Source of the DNA: Nitrosospira sp. NpAV
GTDB lineage: Bacteria; Pseudomonadota; Gammaproteobacteria; Burkholderiales; Nitrosomonadaceae
DNA length: 64,000 nt
Direction of reading: 5' to 3'
Assembly: GCF_000832065.1 (NCBI RefSeq)
Contig: NZ_JXQM01000008.1
Span: 124,001 to 188,000, forward strand
Part shown: piece after piece, positions 10,746 through 20,388 of the stretch
Layout of the letters: each line of letters begins with the position of its first letter
Numbering within the stretch: position 1 is the stretch's first letter
Notes under the pieces: generated by a model
What the model saw: the letters and a program-made list of their open reading frames with translations, nothing else
Database searches by the model: none
Told to the model about the DNA's origin: nothing
Position numbers and translations under genes: made by a program

Positions 10746-11360
10746 TTATTGCGCATCCTCATGTACTTTGATGAGACTGCTCGGTACGCCATTTTGTTGC
10801 AGGGAAGCGCGAACCTGATTGAGGTCGGTAATCGAGGTAAAAGGCCCCACGCGCACCCTGTGCCAAACCCCTTTTTCCGACAAATCGGCGGATTGAACAG
10901 CTGCCTCTACGCCGAGCATGGCCAGTTTCGCCTTCAGATTATCCGCATCATCGCTATTCTGGAAAGATCCGGTCTGAAGAAAATACTTATCCCCGGAAGA
11001 TGGCTGTTGTGCCGCCTGTTTGAATTGCTGTTCGGTTACAGGCTCCTCGGCGCCGGGCAGTATTTTGTAAAATTCAAAGCGAGGCTTGCTGTCGGGCGCT
11101 TTGACCGTTTTATCTGCTGTACCGGGGGACTGCGTACTTCTTTGCGTTGGGTCAGTTTGACTTGTTGCGCTTTTCGCCACCGCGTTATCCGCGAGCCTGT
11201 CCTGGGAAATGAACGGACTCGGCGCATTGCTGATTATCATCCACATGCCAATGGCACTAAGAATACCTAGCGCATAGCCAATGAACAGCCCCAACAAAAG
11301 AGGATTACCCATTATGCCGGAGGCTGGAGAGCTAGGGCGGGTTTTGTAATCTCGACTCAT
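10746..11360 (-). CDS. SPOR-domain membrane protein (FtsN-like)
   Basis: 204 residues in the FtsN plan: a short cytoplasmic segment rich in Ser/Pro, one transmembrane helix (LLLGLFIGYALGILSAIGMW, about residues 21-40), a low-complexity periplasmic linker, and a C-terminal SPOR domain (YFLQTGSFQNSDDADNLKAK to the end). SPOR domains bind denuded septal glycan. It might be FtsN or another septal SPOR protein; with only 204 residues and no clear essential FtsN peptide visible, I leave it unnamed. It sits between argS (upstream) and dsbA, an arrangement I remember from other betaproteobacteria. Confidence 0.85.
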   Translation of the reverse strand: MSRDYKTRPSSPASGIMGNPLLLGLFIGYALGILSAIGMWMIISNAPSPFISQDRLADNAVAKSATSQTDPTQRSTQSPGTADKTVKAPDSKPRFEFYKILPGAEEPVTEQQFKQAAQQPSSGDKYFLQTGSFQNSDDADNLKAKLAMLGVEAAVQSADLSEKGVWHRVRVGPFTSITDLNQVRASLQQNGVPSSLIKVHEDAQ

Positions 11361-11371
11361 AAAAAATATTA

Positions 11372-11400
11372 TTCCAAATCCGGCAGTTGATCGCTCATGG
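11372..11400 (+). repeat. Dispersed intergenic repeat copy (CCAAATCCGG core)
   Basis: CCAAATCCGGCAG followed by TTGATCGCTCAT, the near-consensus of the dispersed repeat described in the findings. It lies in the 156-bp gap between argS and the SPOR gene. The following bases contain a second GCTCAT and a GATGAGC/GCTCAT pairing, so it could fold as a hairpin. Confidence 0.7.
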
Positions 11401-11516
11401 GCCGCTCATTTTTGTGATGAGCGTCATGACCCACCACGACGTTTTGCATCAATTGATCCTTACTTTCTTGTTGAGTTCGCCACCGGCCATCAGATCGACA
11501 AATATCGATATGCTTT

Positions 11517-13265
11517 CTACATTTTCTCGGGGGCGCTCACACCCAGCAGTTCCAGTCCGTTGACCAGCACCTGCCTTACTGCGGCAATCAGCCCCAGGCG
11601 GGCGAGCCGCAGTGGAGCTTCCGGCACAAGAAATCGGGTAGCATTATAGTAACTGTGGAATTCTCCGGCCAGTTCCCTTAAATAAAATGCGATCAGATGA
11701 GGGGAAAGTTCCTTCGCCGCCGCTTCCACCATTTCGGGATAATCAATCAACTTTTGCAGCAGAGATAATTCCGCGGGGCTGGTAAGCAGAATCATATCTA
11801 CGGCAACAAGCGTCTCCCACTCCCCGCCCCATTGCTCCAGCACGCTGCAAACTCTTGCATGCGCATACTGGATGTAATATACGGGATTATCGTTGCTTTG
11901 CGACTTGGCCAAATCCAGATCAAAGTCCAGATGCTGGTCGCTTTTGCGCAGCACGTAAAAAAATCTTGCCGCATCGTTGCCCACCTCCTGGCGTAATTCC
12001 CGCAACGTCACGAATTCCCCTGAACGGGTAGACATGGAAGCTTTTTGACCATTGCGGTAAAGTATCGCGAACTGCACCAGAGCGATTTCAAGTTTTGCCG
12101 GGTCAAGCGCCAATGCTTGCAAGGCACTTTTCACCCGCGGGATATACCCGTGATGATCGGCTCCCCACACATCGATTACGCGTTCGAAGCCACGCTCGAA
12201 TTTGTTGAGATGATAGGCAATGTCGGAAGCGAAGTAGGTGAACTGTCCGTTTTCCCGTTGCACAACGCGGTCTTTTTCGTCGCCGAAATGCGTTGAACGG
12301 AACCACTTGGCACCATCCTGCCGATACAGATAATTCTGTTGCTCGAGCAATTGCACCGCCTGCGCTACCGCCCCGCTATCAAATAACGATTGCTCGGAAA
12401 ACCAAGTGTCGAAAACAACTCCGAATTCCATCAAGTCATTGCGGCAGTCGCCCAATTGCTCGGTAAGAACAAAATTGTGGATATATGCATAATCCTGTCC
12501 CAGCAGCCCCTTGGCATTGGCGATTAGCTGGTCGAGCTGAGCCTCGGTATCTGAATCCGCTTCCGGAGAGATGTCCTCAAACAGCAAATCGGGTTGATGC
12601 AGATAGCGCCCCCCATGCGCCTTTTGAATCAGCCGCGCCATGTCACGCACGTACTCGCCCTGATAGGCATTGCTGGGAAAGCGCAGCAGGACCCCATGGA
12701 GTTCCAGATAACGCAGCCAGGTGGAAAGCGCCAAAATATCCATCTGCCGTCCCGCATCGTTGACATAGTATTCGCGTGAGACGGAAAACCCCGCCGCCGC
12801 CAGTACATTCGCCAAGCTTGCGCCAAACGCCGCACCGCGCCCGTGGCCTACATGCAGCGGGCCTGTCGGGTTGGCCGACACAAACTCCACCTGGATTTTC
12901 CTGCCCGCACCAATATTGCCATGACCAAATCTTCCGCCACTCTCCAGCACATAGCGCGGGAACTGCTGTTTGACAGAAGTCTTGAGAAACAGGTTGATAA
13001 ACCCCGCCCCCGCAATCTCGATTTTCTCCAGGTAAGGGGAAGCGGACAGCGCACTGATGAGTAATGCGGCAATATCACGCGGATTTTGACGCAACGGCTT
13101 GGCCAGTTGCATTGCAAGATTGCAGGAGTAATCACCATGGCTTGCTTGCCTGGAACGTGCAAACTCGATATCCAGATCCAAACCCAGCGGTGCGATTTCA
13201 CTCAAGGCCGGGCGCAGAAGTTCGATAAAGTGGGATCTGAAGTTGGGCGGGGCTGGCGGAAACAT
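11517..13265 (-). CDS. argS: Arginyl-tRNA synthetase
   Basis: 582 residues, a class I aminoacyl-tRNA synthetase charging tRNA-Arg. It has the N-terminal Add1 domain, the HIGH signature in the form HVGHGRG within ANPTGPLHVGHG (about residues 132-145), a degenerate KMSK loop (KASMSTRSG), as is usual for many ArgRS enzymes, and the C-terminal DALR anticodon-binding domain with YIQYAHAR at its start. Length is normal. The ATG at 13265 gives the family N-terminus; no strong ribosome site is visible. A TATAAT hexamer on the minus strand at 13306-13301 could be its -10 element, but no good -35 is seen. Confidence 0.96.
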   Translation of the reverse strand: MFPPAPPNFRSHFIELLRPALSEIAPLGLDLDIEFARSRQASHGDYSCNLAMQLAKPLRQNPRDIAALLISALSASPYLEKIEIAGAGFINLFLKTSVKQQFPRYVLESGGRFGHGNIGAGRKIQVEFVSANPTGPLHVGHGRGAAFGASLANVLAAAGFSVSREYYVNDAGRQMDILALSTWLRYLELHGVLLRFPSNAYQGEYVRDMARLIQKAHGGRYLHQPDLLFEDISPEADSDTEAQLDQLIANAKGLLGQDYAYIHNFVLTEQLGDCRNDLMEFGVVFDTWFSEQSLFDSGAVAQAVQLLEQQNYLYRQDGAKWFRSTHFGDEKDRVVQRENGQFTYFASDIAYHLNKFERGFERVIDVWGADHHGYIPRVKSALQALALDPAKLEIALVQFAILYRNGQKASMSTRSGEFVTLRELRQEVGNDAARFFYVLRKSDQHLDFDLDLAKSQSNDNPVYYIQYAHARVCSVLEQWGGEWETLVAVDMILLTSPAELSLLQKLIDYPEMVEAAAKELSPHLIAFYLRELAGEFHSYYNATRFLVPEAPLRLARLGLIAAVRQVLVNGLELLGVSAPEKM

Positions 13266-13472
13266 GGTTACGTCATAATGACAGGTTGTTTGAAGCCGTT
13301 ATTATAACGATGTTGCGGCAGATTACGCGCCAGTTTGATTTACGCGGCAATGGAAAAGAACCTATAGTCAGGAAAACGGCGTTGCCACCGCGCCGAAGGG
13401 TGGCGTCGCATGTGTCGGCATGCGGCTACCGAAGTCAATTCATCGAGTTGTTGCCAAGGCGTATCACTCTTC

Positions 13473-14513
13473 CTAAAAGACGATGGTCCAACCGGGTTGA
13501 TTCGCTTGTTGCTTGGTATAGGATACGCCATGCACTTTCAAACCGTTCTGGTTCAGCAGTGTGATGATCCCGCCCTTATTGGACAGCACAGTAGGCGGCT
13601 GCACGTCAACACGAAGCGTGGCGCCAGGTTCGAGTGCTCCGCTCAAGGGCATCTTCGCTTTCTGCTTGTCGGCCAGATGCCATCCGGCCAATGAAATGAG
13701 CCGATCACTGGGATTCATTATCTGGACCCACTCTTTCTCGGGAGATTCTTTCGAATTAACCAGCGCCGCGACAATACGCACCAGTCCATCGGGCAATGAT
13801 TCCGTCGGCTGCGGCACGATCGGATCGGGGTTTACCGGTTCGCCCCCCTCCTCTCCCGTTCTCAACGTGTGCCCTGTCACATCGTCAGTATGCCAACTTT
13901 GTGACTGAAACTTCAGGAAAATGGCTGTCCACTGTTGTTGAATGGGAAAATGAAAAAGGAGGCCGCCGTCCTGCCACACGCCATCATCCTGTACGAAGTT
14001 GCCCACATTGCCCTGATTCATGTGGATATCATGAATACCGTTACCGGGAACAAAGCCGAAGTACTTATCGGCTCTATTGCTCTCCGGTCCCCAGCGTTCG
14101 CCGAAGGCATAAACCAGCGCGTCCTCATCAGCCATGGCGCGCTGTACGATCTGATCAAGTTTCTCGTTCAGATCATTGTCGGGTCCCGGTAAATTGAAAG
14201 CGAGAGGGGTCATCATTCCAGGCTGGACCAGGTTGCCGCGGATCAGGTCGAGTGCTCCCGAGGTCGGGCTTGGCGCAAGCGGATTGAAGCCGCTCGGCAG
14301 GACAGAGACTGCGTCCGTGAGGGGATGGACAAAATGCGATTTGATATGATACATCAACTCCGACGGCGCCAATTGAGACTTCACATTGACCGCAATCCGG
14401 TAACTGGTGCCAATTTCATCCACAATATGGAGCTGATAATGTGGGGAGGATCCCGAACCCAAGCGGCGGGCAATGGCCCTCCCCTTCAAAACCCCATAGT
14501 TCTTTAGAGCCAT
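13473..14513 (-). CDS. DUF2278 (YukJ-like) protein with C-terminal lamin-tail domain
   Basis: 346 residues from the ATG at 14513, chosen because an AGGAGG ribosome site lies at the right distance. An ATG nine codons upstream would place that site inside the gene. The N-terminal about 220 residues match the DUF2278/YukJ pattern (opening ALKNYGVLKG, then AFGERWGPE and GIHDIHMNQGN). After a Pro-rich linker, the last about 110 residues look like a lamin-tail/LTD beta-sandwich (EWVQIMNPSD, LAGWHLADK). No signal peptide is visible, so it is probably cytoplasmic. Family function is unknown; links of LTD domains to nucleic acid or surface binding are only suggestive. It seems to be monocistronic. Confidence 0.8.
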   Translation of the reverse strand: MALKNYGVLKGRAIARRLGSGSSPHYQLHIVDEIGTSYRIAVNVKSQLAPSELMYHIKSHFVHPLTDAVSVLPSGFNPLAPSPTSGALDLIRGNLVQPGMMTPLAFNLPGPDNDLNEKLDQIVQRAMADEDALVYAFGERWGPESNRADKYFGFVPGNGIHDIHMNQGNVGNFVQDDGVWQDGGLLFHFPIQQQWTAIFLKFQSQSWHTDDVTGHTLRTGEEGGEPVNPDPIVPQPTESLPDGLVRIVAALVNSKESPEKEWVQIMNPSDRLISLAGWHLADKQKAKMPLSGALEPGATLRVDVQPPTVLSNKGGIITLLNQNGLKVHGVSYTKQQANQPGWTIVF

Positions 14514-14611
14514 GCTTCCTCCTAAAATAATGGTTTGCATGCGATGCCGGATGACCAGAATAAATAATCAGCCGCCTGCAACATCTTGTAGGAAAATCCC
14601 GTATCCGGACA

Positions 14612-14636
14612 ATATCCCAAATCCGGTGGCTAATGG
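14612..14636 (+). repeat. Dispersed intergenic repeat copy
   Basis: ATATCCCAAATCCGGTGGCT is a diverged copy of the window's dispersed repeat. It is preceded at 14597-14609 by ATCCCGTATCCGG, which looks like a partial tandem duplicate. It lies between the DUF2278 gene and the TIGR03790 gene. Confidence 0.6.
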
Positions 14637-14671
14637 CTTATCCGTCAATCCAAGCTCATGATTCGATCAGG

Positions 14672-15907
14672 TCACCATCGGACTCTAAGATAACCACCTT
14701 TTTCAGCAAAATTAAAGCGTATCAGATTCGCGCCGCGGTGCAAGGGAGAATGCCGGGTAATCAGCTTGAACGGTCCGGCGGCTGAGGGAGATCGCTCAAT
14801 TCGCAGCAGCCGTTCGCGCGGCGAGAAAATGCGCAATTCGAATTGTCCGGCGCGTACTTCCCGCAGGCTGGGTGAAAACGGCCGGGCCAGCGGTTCACCC
14901 ACGAATACGCCTTCTCCCGGCCACGCGACGCTCTTCCAGTAGGCTTCAATGGCGCTTGCGCCAAGGGCATAATGAAACATGACAATACCTGGAACAGGAA
15001 ATTTCTGCATATGATTACAGGGCTCCACTACGGTGCCGTAGCTTGCCGTGGCGCCAGCTTCCAGCCAGCGCAAACTGCTCATCTGACTCGAATCGGTAAG
15101 CTGGCCTCCGGTTGACGTCAAATGATCAGCCAATGCACCTGGCAGGAAATCCAATGTATGGAGCTGCGGCACATGCGCCAATCCTGTGAAATAAAACAGA
15201 ATATCGTGGCGGTCGGTGATTGCCTCGGTCTCGAGAATGTCAATAGGGAAAACGCCGGTCAGTTCTTTTGCGGTTCGCTCGAAATAATTTGCCCGCACGC
15301 TACGCGCTTTATCGGGCGTAATGATCAGATAAGCGCGCCCCTCCGGAAAGCTGTGGTCAGCAGCGACGCCCCGGTCGATCAACGCTTTGACCTGTTCAAA
15401 ACTGGTGCCAGCCAACATCATTGCCGGTCGCAATTTATGATCGGTGGCGGGATTAAGACTGGAAGAGTTAAAGTAGGGGCTGGGCGCGGTCGGACCGCAT
15501 TCGGACGAGCAATAGTCTTCATCGAAGCCGAAAGCCAGTGCGGAAGTCAGAGACATGCAGCCCACCCGGTAGGGATCTGCCCAAGCTACAGCATAGGCTT
15601 GAACATGAGTGGGCGCTGTCCGGTCGATCTCTGCCTTCAATTGCTGAAACTCATCCCTCGAAAGCGCTTTACGGCCGGGTTGGAAACGCAGATGGATCAT
15701 GTTGGCTGCCGGGATATGGCGTATCTTCTGGTAGTAATCTCCGATTTGTTTTGATAGGGGATCATCGTCATTAATGATGACAGCAAGATCATCCGGCGTC
15801 AGCCCCGTGCGTGGTAACTGGACCCGCTCCTGAGCATCGGCAAACGATGGCTGGAAAAATAGAACGATCAGCAGGCTGATCGAAAATTGGATTAAAAATT
15901 TCATCAT
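14672..15907 (-). CDS. TIGR03790-family secreted protein, unknown function
   Basis: 411 residues from the first of two adjacent ATG codons at 15907/15904. An upstream in-frame ATG at 15937 would put ten charged residues before the signal peptide (MMKFLIQFSISLLIVLFF, cleavage near SFADA). The mature part matches my memory of the TIGR03790 family: an opening on independent 'INDDDPLS' and 'YYQKIRHIPAANMIHL' phrases, the mid-protein YAVAWADPYRVGC and a Cys-containing DEDYCSSECG patch. A YFTG..HVP region and a GATASYGTVVEPCN motif suggest a hydrolase-like fold. No catalytic function is established for the family. No strong ribosome site is seen, so the exact start is uncertain. Confidence 0.75.
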   Translation of the reverse strand: MMKFLIQFSISLLIVLFFQPSFADAQERVQLPRTGLTPDDLAVIINDDDPLSKQIGDYYQKIRHIPAANMIHLRFQPGRKALSRDEFQQLKAEIDRTAPTHVQAYAVAWADPYRVGCMSLTSALAFGFDEDYCSSECGPTAPSPYFNSSSLNPATDHKLRPAMMLAGTSFEQVKALIDRGVAADHSFPEGRAYLIITPDKARSVRANYFERTAKELTGVFPIDILETEAITDRHDILFYFTGLAHVPQLHTLDFLPGALADHLTSTGGQLTDSSQMSSLRWLEAGATASYGTVVEPCNHMQKFPVPGIVMFHYALGASAIEAYWKSVAWPGEGVFVGEPLARPFSPSLREVRAGQFELRIFSPRERLLRIERSPSAAGPFKLITRHSPLHRGANLIRFNFAEKGGYLRVRW

Positions 15908-16083
15908 AGACAAGCGGCATGCGGCATGGCGCGGCATAATGACATCTGATCATTGTAGCCCGCCATCTGACATGCTACATCAGATTGGAAGCCTATCCAC
16001 AGAACCGATTCCGATGCTTGTAATCAAAAATTGAAGGATGTTTTTGTTCCTTATCGGATAAGCAAACTCCATCCTCATGCATG

Positions 16084-16110
16084 ATAATCCCAAATCCGGC
16101 GGTTGACTCC
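16084..16110 (+). repeat. Dispersed intergenic repeat copy
   Basis: AATCCCAAATCCGGCGGTTGACTCCC is a near-consensus copy of the dispersed repeat. It lies 64 bp upstream of the rhomboid gene, in its probable promoter or leader region. I see no inverted partner nearby. Confidence 0.65.
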
Positions 16111-16173
16111 CAGTCTCTTAGTTTAATGCCATGTCCCGCAGCAACCTTTTCAGGAAAATAAATCCACCGGCCC

Positions 16174-17259
16174 ATGCTGTCTCTCCATGATCTTCTTTAC
16201 CAGCGGACACCGCGGGTGCCCGTGACGAAATTGCTGGTAGGCATCAACCTGCTGGTTTTCGTGGCAATGCTCGCCGGCGGAGCGGGCCTGTGGCATTCGT
16301 CCAATAACGTGCAATTGGCCTGGGGAGCGAATTTTGGCCCGGCTACGCAGGATGGGGAATGGTGGCGCCTGGGTAGCGCCATGTTCCTCCATTTCGGCGC
16401 CGTCCATCTGACGCTGAATCTTTGGGCGCTTTGGGATGGGGGACAACTGGTTGAGCGCATGTATGGGCACACCCGTTTTGCGGCCATCTATTTCTCCAGC
16501 GGGCTGACGGGCAATCTGCTATCGCTTGTCGCGCACAAAGGATTAGCCGTTTCCGGCGGCGCCTCGGGCGCTATTTTTGGCCTGTATGGCGCTTTGCTGG
16601 TGTTTCTCTGGCGGGAGCGGCGCAATCTTGACCCACAGGAATTCCGCTGGTTTTTCTGGGGAGCGGCGGGTTTTGCGGTAGCCACCCTTATTCTCGGTTT
16701 TCTAATTACGGGTATCGACAATGCCGCTCACATAGGCGGTTTTTTAACCGGAGCTCTTGGAGGAATAGTGCTTGCGCGGCCTGTGAATGGAATAAAACGG
16801 GTAGCCCATCGCAGCCGCCTGCTTGCAGGAGGCGCTTTTACGTTGGCCGTTGCCATCCTGATCAGCCAGATTCCCGTACGGGCCTACCGATGGAGCGAAG
16901 AAGTGCTGACGCGCAAGGAGATTGGGGAATTTTTGCGTGATGATGCGGCGATCAGCCAGGCGTGGCAAAGCATACTTGATGAGGGCAGGCGTGGCGGCAT
17001 CTCATTCGAAGAGCTTGCGGGACGCATCGATACGGCGGTTGGAGATCGTTACGAAGAAAACTTCGAGCAGCTTTCCCACCTTCCGCCCAATCCTGCTCTG
17101 CCTTCCTCCGCGACAGTGGAAATGCTGCGCCACTATGCGGAGCGCCGCAGGGATGCTTCCCGTGCGTTGGCTGAAGGACTGCGCGCCCACAAGCCGGAAC
17201 AGATTCGCGATGCCCTCGAAATGGCAAATCAGGCGCGGCAACTGTCTCAGCCTGACTGA
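16174..17259 (+). CDS. Rhomboid-family intramembrane serine protease
   Basis: 361 residues with at least six hydrophobic helices. The catalytic dyad is present: Ser131 in GASGAIFG (GxSG) and His186 in NAAHIGG. The HLTLN motif (His78, Asn82) gives the oxyanion residues. It cleaves transmembrane helices of client proteins within the inner membrane. After the seventh helix (around residues 213-231) a soluble C-terminal extension of about 130 residues, rich in Arg, Glu and Ala, has no obvious domain. This exceeds the minimal rhomboid core. A dispersed repeat copy sits just upstream. Substrate unknown. Confidence 0.9.
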   Translation: MLSLHDLLYQRTPRVPVTKLLVGINLLVFVAMLAGGAGLWHSSNNVQLAWGANFGPATQDGEWWRLGSAMFLHFGAVHLTLNLWALWDGGQLVERMYGHTRFAAIYFSSGLTGNLLSLVAHKGLAVSGGASGAIFGLYGALLVFLWRERRNLDPQEFRWFFWGAAGFAVATLILGFLITGIDNAAHIGGFLTGALGGIVLARPVNGIKRVAHRSRLLAGGAFTLAVAILISQIPVRAYRWSEEVLTRKEIGEFLRDDAAISQAWQSILDEGRRGGISFEELAGRIDTAVGDRYEENFEQLSHLPPNPALPSSATVEMLRHYAERRRDASRALAEGLRAHKPEQIRDALEMANQARQLSQPD

Positions 17260-17399
17260 TTCAGACTGATGGAGCGGAAGCGGGTTATTGTCGCTTTTGC
17301 ATTTCAGTAGTTTATTTTCTTTTAAGGCAAGCGTCATTTACGATAATTTTAAGAAAAATTTTGACACACATCGAAAAATATTGCACTATGACGCGGCGT

Positions 17400-17443
17400 A
17401 CTAGTAATAGTAAATCGTGTCCGATAAGAGTACTAGATGTAGT
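17400..17443 (+). promoter_or_regulatory. Two putative NrdR boxes upstream of nrdA
   Basis: Two near-palindromes, ACTAGTAATAGT at 17400-17411 and ACTAGATGTAGT at 17432-17443, both fit ACTAnnnnTAGT, the centre of the known NrdR-box consensus. Their 32-bp spacing, about three helical turns, is what NrdR tandem sites usually show. They lie 77-120 bp before the nrdA start. A candidate -35 (TTGACA, 17371-17376) is just upstream, which suits repression of nrdAB by NrdR when dATP/ATP levels are high. The nrdR gene is not in the window. Confidence 0.7.
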
Positions 17444-17519
17444 GGTTTGTCAGCGCCACAGCATCCACTTCAGTCAATGGGAAAGCATACGTTTCCCGTA
17501 TCGATGAGGAGAATCCAAT

Positions 17520-20354
17520 ATGCAGCTTGTAACAGACAATACGACCCCCCCGGTAGCACCCGGGTACGATTTTTCTTCAACCCATTACACACCGGATTCC
17601 CGCTATTCCCAATACAAGATCATTCGCCGCAATGGCTCTGTCGTCGCATTCGAGCCGAACAAGATTTCCATTGCGATGACAAAGGCATTCATTGCCGTCA
17701 ATGGCGGTCAAGGCGTGGCTTCCGCCAGGGTCCGCGAAGTGGTGGCGCGGCTGACCGATGATGTGGTGAATGCGTTGATTCGCCGCCAGCCCACGGGTGG
17801 AACCTTTCATATCGAAGATATCCAGGATCAGGTAGAGCTGGCATTGATGCGTTCCGGTGAGCACGATGTGGCACGTTCTTATGTACTTTATCGCGAGGAT
17901 CGTGCGCGCAAGCGGGCAAAACAGAAGGAAATGGCGGTGGTGGAGATCCCGGCCAGCATTCTGAATGTGGTGGAGAATGGGCGCAAAATGCCGCTTGACA
18001 CAGCCCAGCTGCTGGCGCTGATCGAGTCTTCCTGCGCGGATTTGGGCGAGGTGGTGAACGCCAAACTGATACTTAAGGCCACATTGAAAGACCTGTACGA
18101 TGGAGTGCCGGTAGAAGAGGTAAGGAAATCGGTTGTACTGTCGGCGCGCGCACTCATTGAGAAAGAACCCGCCTACAGCTACGTCACCGCGCGCCTGTTG
18201 TTGCATACCATCCGTTTCGAGGTGCTGGGCGAAGAAGTCGTGCAGCAGGAAATGTCAGATCGCTACGTGGATTATTTTCCTGATTTCATTAAACGTGGTA
18301 TCGAAGCTGAGTTGCTGGATGAGCGTCTGGCGCAGTTTGATCTCCCGCGTTTGGCTAAAGCTCTGGATGCCGGCCGCGACCTGAAATTTGGTTATCTCGG
18401 TTTACAGACCTTGTATGACCGCTATTTCCTGCATGTAGAGGATCGGCGCATCGAATTGCCGCAGGCATTCTTCATGCGTGTGGCAATGGGGCTCGCGCTG
18501 AACGAAATTGACCGCGAGGGACGCGCCATAGAGTTCTATCACGTGCTGTCAAATTTCGATTTCATGAGTTCCACCCCGACTCTGTTTAATTCAGGCACTC
18601 GCCGCTCTCAGTTATCTTCGTGCTATCTCACCACGGTGGCGGATAATCTCGATGGCATTTACGAAGCCATCAAGGAAAATGCCTTGCTTGCCAAGTATGC
18701 CGGAGGCCTCGGTAATGATTGGACGCCAGTGCGGGCGATGGGTTCGCGCATCAAAGGCACCAATGGCAAATCACAAGGCGTGGTTCCGTTTCTCAAGGTG
18801 GTGTCCGACACCGCGGTCGCGGTGAATCAAGGCGGCAAGCGCAAGGGCGCGGTATGCTCTTATCTGGAATCATGGCATCTGGATATCGAGGAATTTCTGG
18901 AATTGCGCAAGAATACCGGCGATGACCGTCGCCGTACCCATGATATGAATACCGCTACCTGGGTTCCCGACCTGTTTATGAAACGGGTAATGGAGGGAGG
19001 TGAATGGACACTTTTCTCACCCTCCGACGTGCCTGATCTGCATGAAAAGTTTGGCAAACAGTTTGAGCAGGCCTACCTTGCCTACGAGGAAAAGGTCGCG
19101 CGCGGCGAGCTGAGCCTGCACAAAAAAATTCCCGCGCAACAATTATGGCGCAAAATGCTCAGCATGCTGTTTGAAACGGGGCACCCATGGATTACCTTCA
19201 AGGACCCATGCAATATCCGCTCACCGCAAAACCACACCGGCGTAGTGCATAGCTCCAATCTCTGTACGGAAATAACCCTGAACACCAATGATCATGAAAT
19301 CGCGGTATGCAATCTGGGTTCGGTCAACCTGGCGGCCCACATCCATGATGGAGAGCTTGACGCTGACAAGCTCAAGCGCACTGTCAGCACCGCCATGCGC
19401 ATGCTGGACAACGTAATCGACATCAACTTCTACGCCGTCGCCAAGGCGCGCAACTCAAACCTCAGGCACCGCCCGGTGGGACTGGGTATCATGGGCTTCC
19501 AGGATTGCCTGCATAAGCTGCGCGTCCCCTACGCCTCACAAGAGGCGGTAGAGTTTGCCGATCATGCGATGGAAGCGGTCGCATACCATGCCTATTGGGC
19601 TTCCACCGAGTTGGCCGAAGAGCGAGGGCGTTATGCTTCTTATCAGGGGAGTCTGTGGGATCGCGGCATCCTGCCTCAGGATACCCTTGATCTGTTGCGT
19701 GAGGAACGGGGGGGTTATGTCGACGTGGACATGTCGGCCACGATGGAATGGAATGCATTGCGCGAACGCATAAAAAAACATGGCATGCGTAATTCCAATT
19801 GTCTTGCGATTGCACCGACCGCCACTATTTCAAATATCATCGGCGTATCCGCCAGCATCGAGCCGACTTTTCAAAACCTTTATGTCAAATCCAACTTATC
19901 GGGAGAGTTCACCATGGCTGGCGAACACCTGGTAAACGACTTGAAAAAACTCGGGCTCTGGGACGAAGTCATGATTTCCGATCTCAAGTATTTTGATGGC
20001 GCCTTAAGCAAGATAGACCGGGTACCGGCCGATATTCGCAGACTTTACGCCACCGCCTTCGAGATTGATCCCCAGTGGTTAATCGAAGCAGCGGCACGGC
20101 GGCAAAAATGGATTGATCAGGCACAATCACTCAACATTTATATGGCGGGCGTTTCCGGTAAAAAACTGGATGAAACCTATAAACTGGCCTGGCTGCGGGG
20201 TCTGAAAACCACCTATTATTTGCGCTCTCTGGGAGCAACTTCAGCGGAAAAATCCACAGTCGAAGCAGGCGCTCTGAACGCGGTACCCGCGGAAGGAAAC
20301 ATGACTGCGATGAGTTGCGCGATTGATAATCCCGAGTGCGAGTCATGTCAATAA
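17520..20354 (+). CDS. nrdA: Ribonucleoside-diphosphate reductase, class Ia alpha subunit
   Basis: 944 residues, the large catalytic subunit that reduces NDPs to dNDPs. It begins with an ATP-cone allosteric domain (roughly residues 35-135, [17 protein letters not shown] onward). The NrdA barrel carries [10 protein letters not shown] (active-site Cys), the NLGSVNL and NLCTEI phrases holding the catalytic Asn/Cys/Glu, and PTATISNI. The C-terminal redox tail ends [12 protein letters not shown], with the Cys pair that thioredoxin or glutaredoxin reduces. ATG at 17520 follows GAGGAGAATCCAAT. nrdB follows after 34 bp. The gene is preceded by probable NrdR boxes. Confidence 0.97.
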   Translation: MQLVTDNTTPPVAPGYDFSSTHYTPDSRYSQYKIIRRNGSVVAFEPNKISIAMTKAFIAVNGGQGVASARVREVVARLTDDVVNALIRRQPTGGTFHIEDIQDQVELALMRSGEHDVARSYVLYREDRARKRAKQKEMAVVEIPASILNVVENGRKMPLDTAQLLALIESSCADLGEVVNAKLILKATLKDLYDGVPVEEVRKSVVLSARALIEKEPAYSYVTARLLLHTIRFEVLGEEVVQQEMSDRYVDYFPDFIKRGIEAELLDERLAQFDLPRLAKALDAGRDLKFGYLGLQTLYDRYFLHVEDRRIELPQAFFMRVAMGLALNEIDREGRAIEFYHVLSNFDFMSSTPTLFNSGTRRSQLSSCYLTTVADNLDGIYEAIKENALLAKYAGGLGNDWTPVRAMGSRIKGTNGKSQGVVPFLKVVSDTAVAVNQGGKRKGAVCSYLESWHLDIEEFLELRKNTGDDRRRTHDMNTATWVPDLFMKRVMEGGEWTLFSPSDVPDLHEKFGKQFEQAYLAYEEKVARGELSLHKKIPAQQLWRKMLSMLFETGHPWITFKDPCNIRSPQNHTGVVHSSNLCTEITLNTNDHEIAVCNLGSVNLAAHIHDGELDADKLKRTVSTAMRMLDNVIDINFYAVAKARNSNLRHRPVGLGIMGFQDCLHKLRVPYASQEAVEFADHAMEAVAYHAYWASTELAEERGRYASYQGSLWDRGILPQDTLDLLREERGGYVDVDMSATMEWNALRERIKKHGMRNSNCLAIAPTATISNIIGVSASIEPTFQNLYVKSNLSGEFTMAGEHLVNDLKKLGLWDEVMISDLKYFDGALSKIDRVPADIRRLYATAFEIDPQWLIEAAARRQKWIDQAQSLNIYMAGVSGKKLDETYKLAWLRGLKTTYYLRSLGATSAEKSTVEAGALNAVPAEGNMTAMSCAIDNPECESCQ

Positions 20355-20388
20355 TTTGCGAGATATCAGAAATAAAAGGAGAGAAGGT

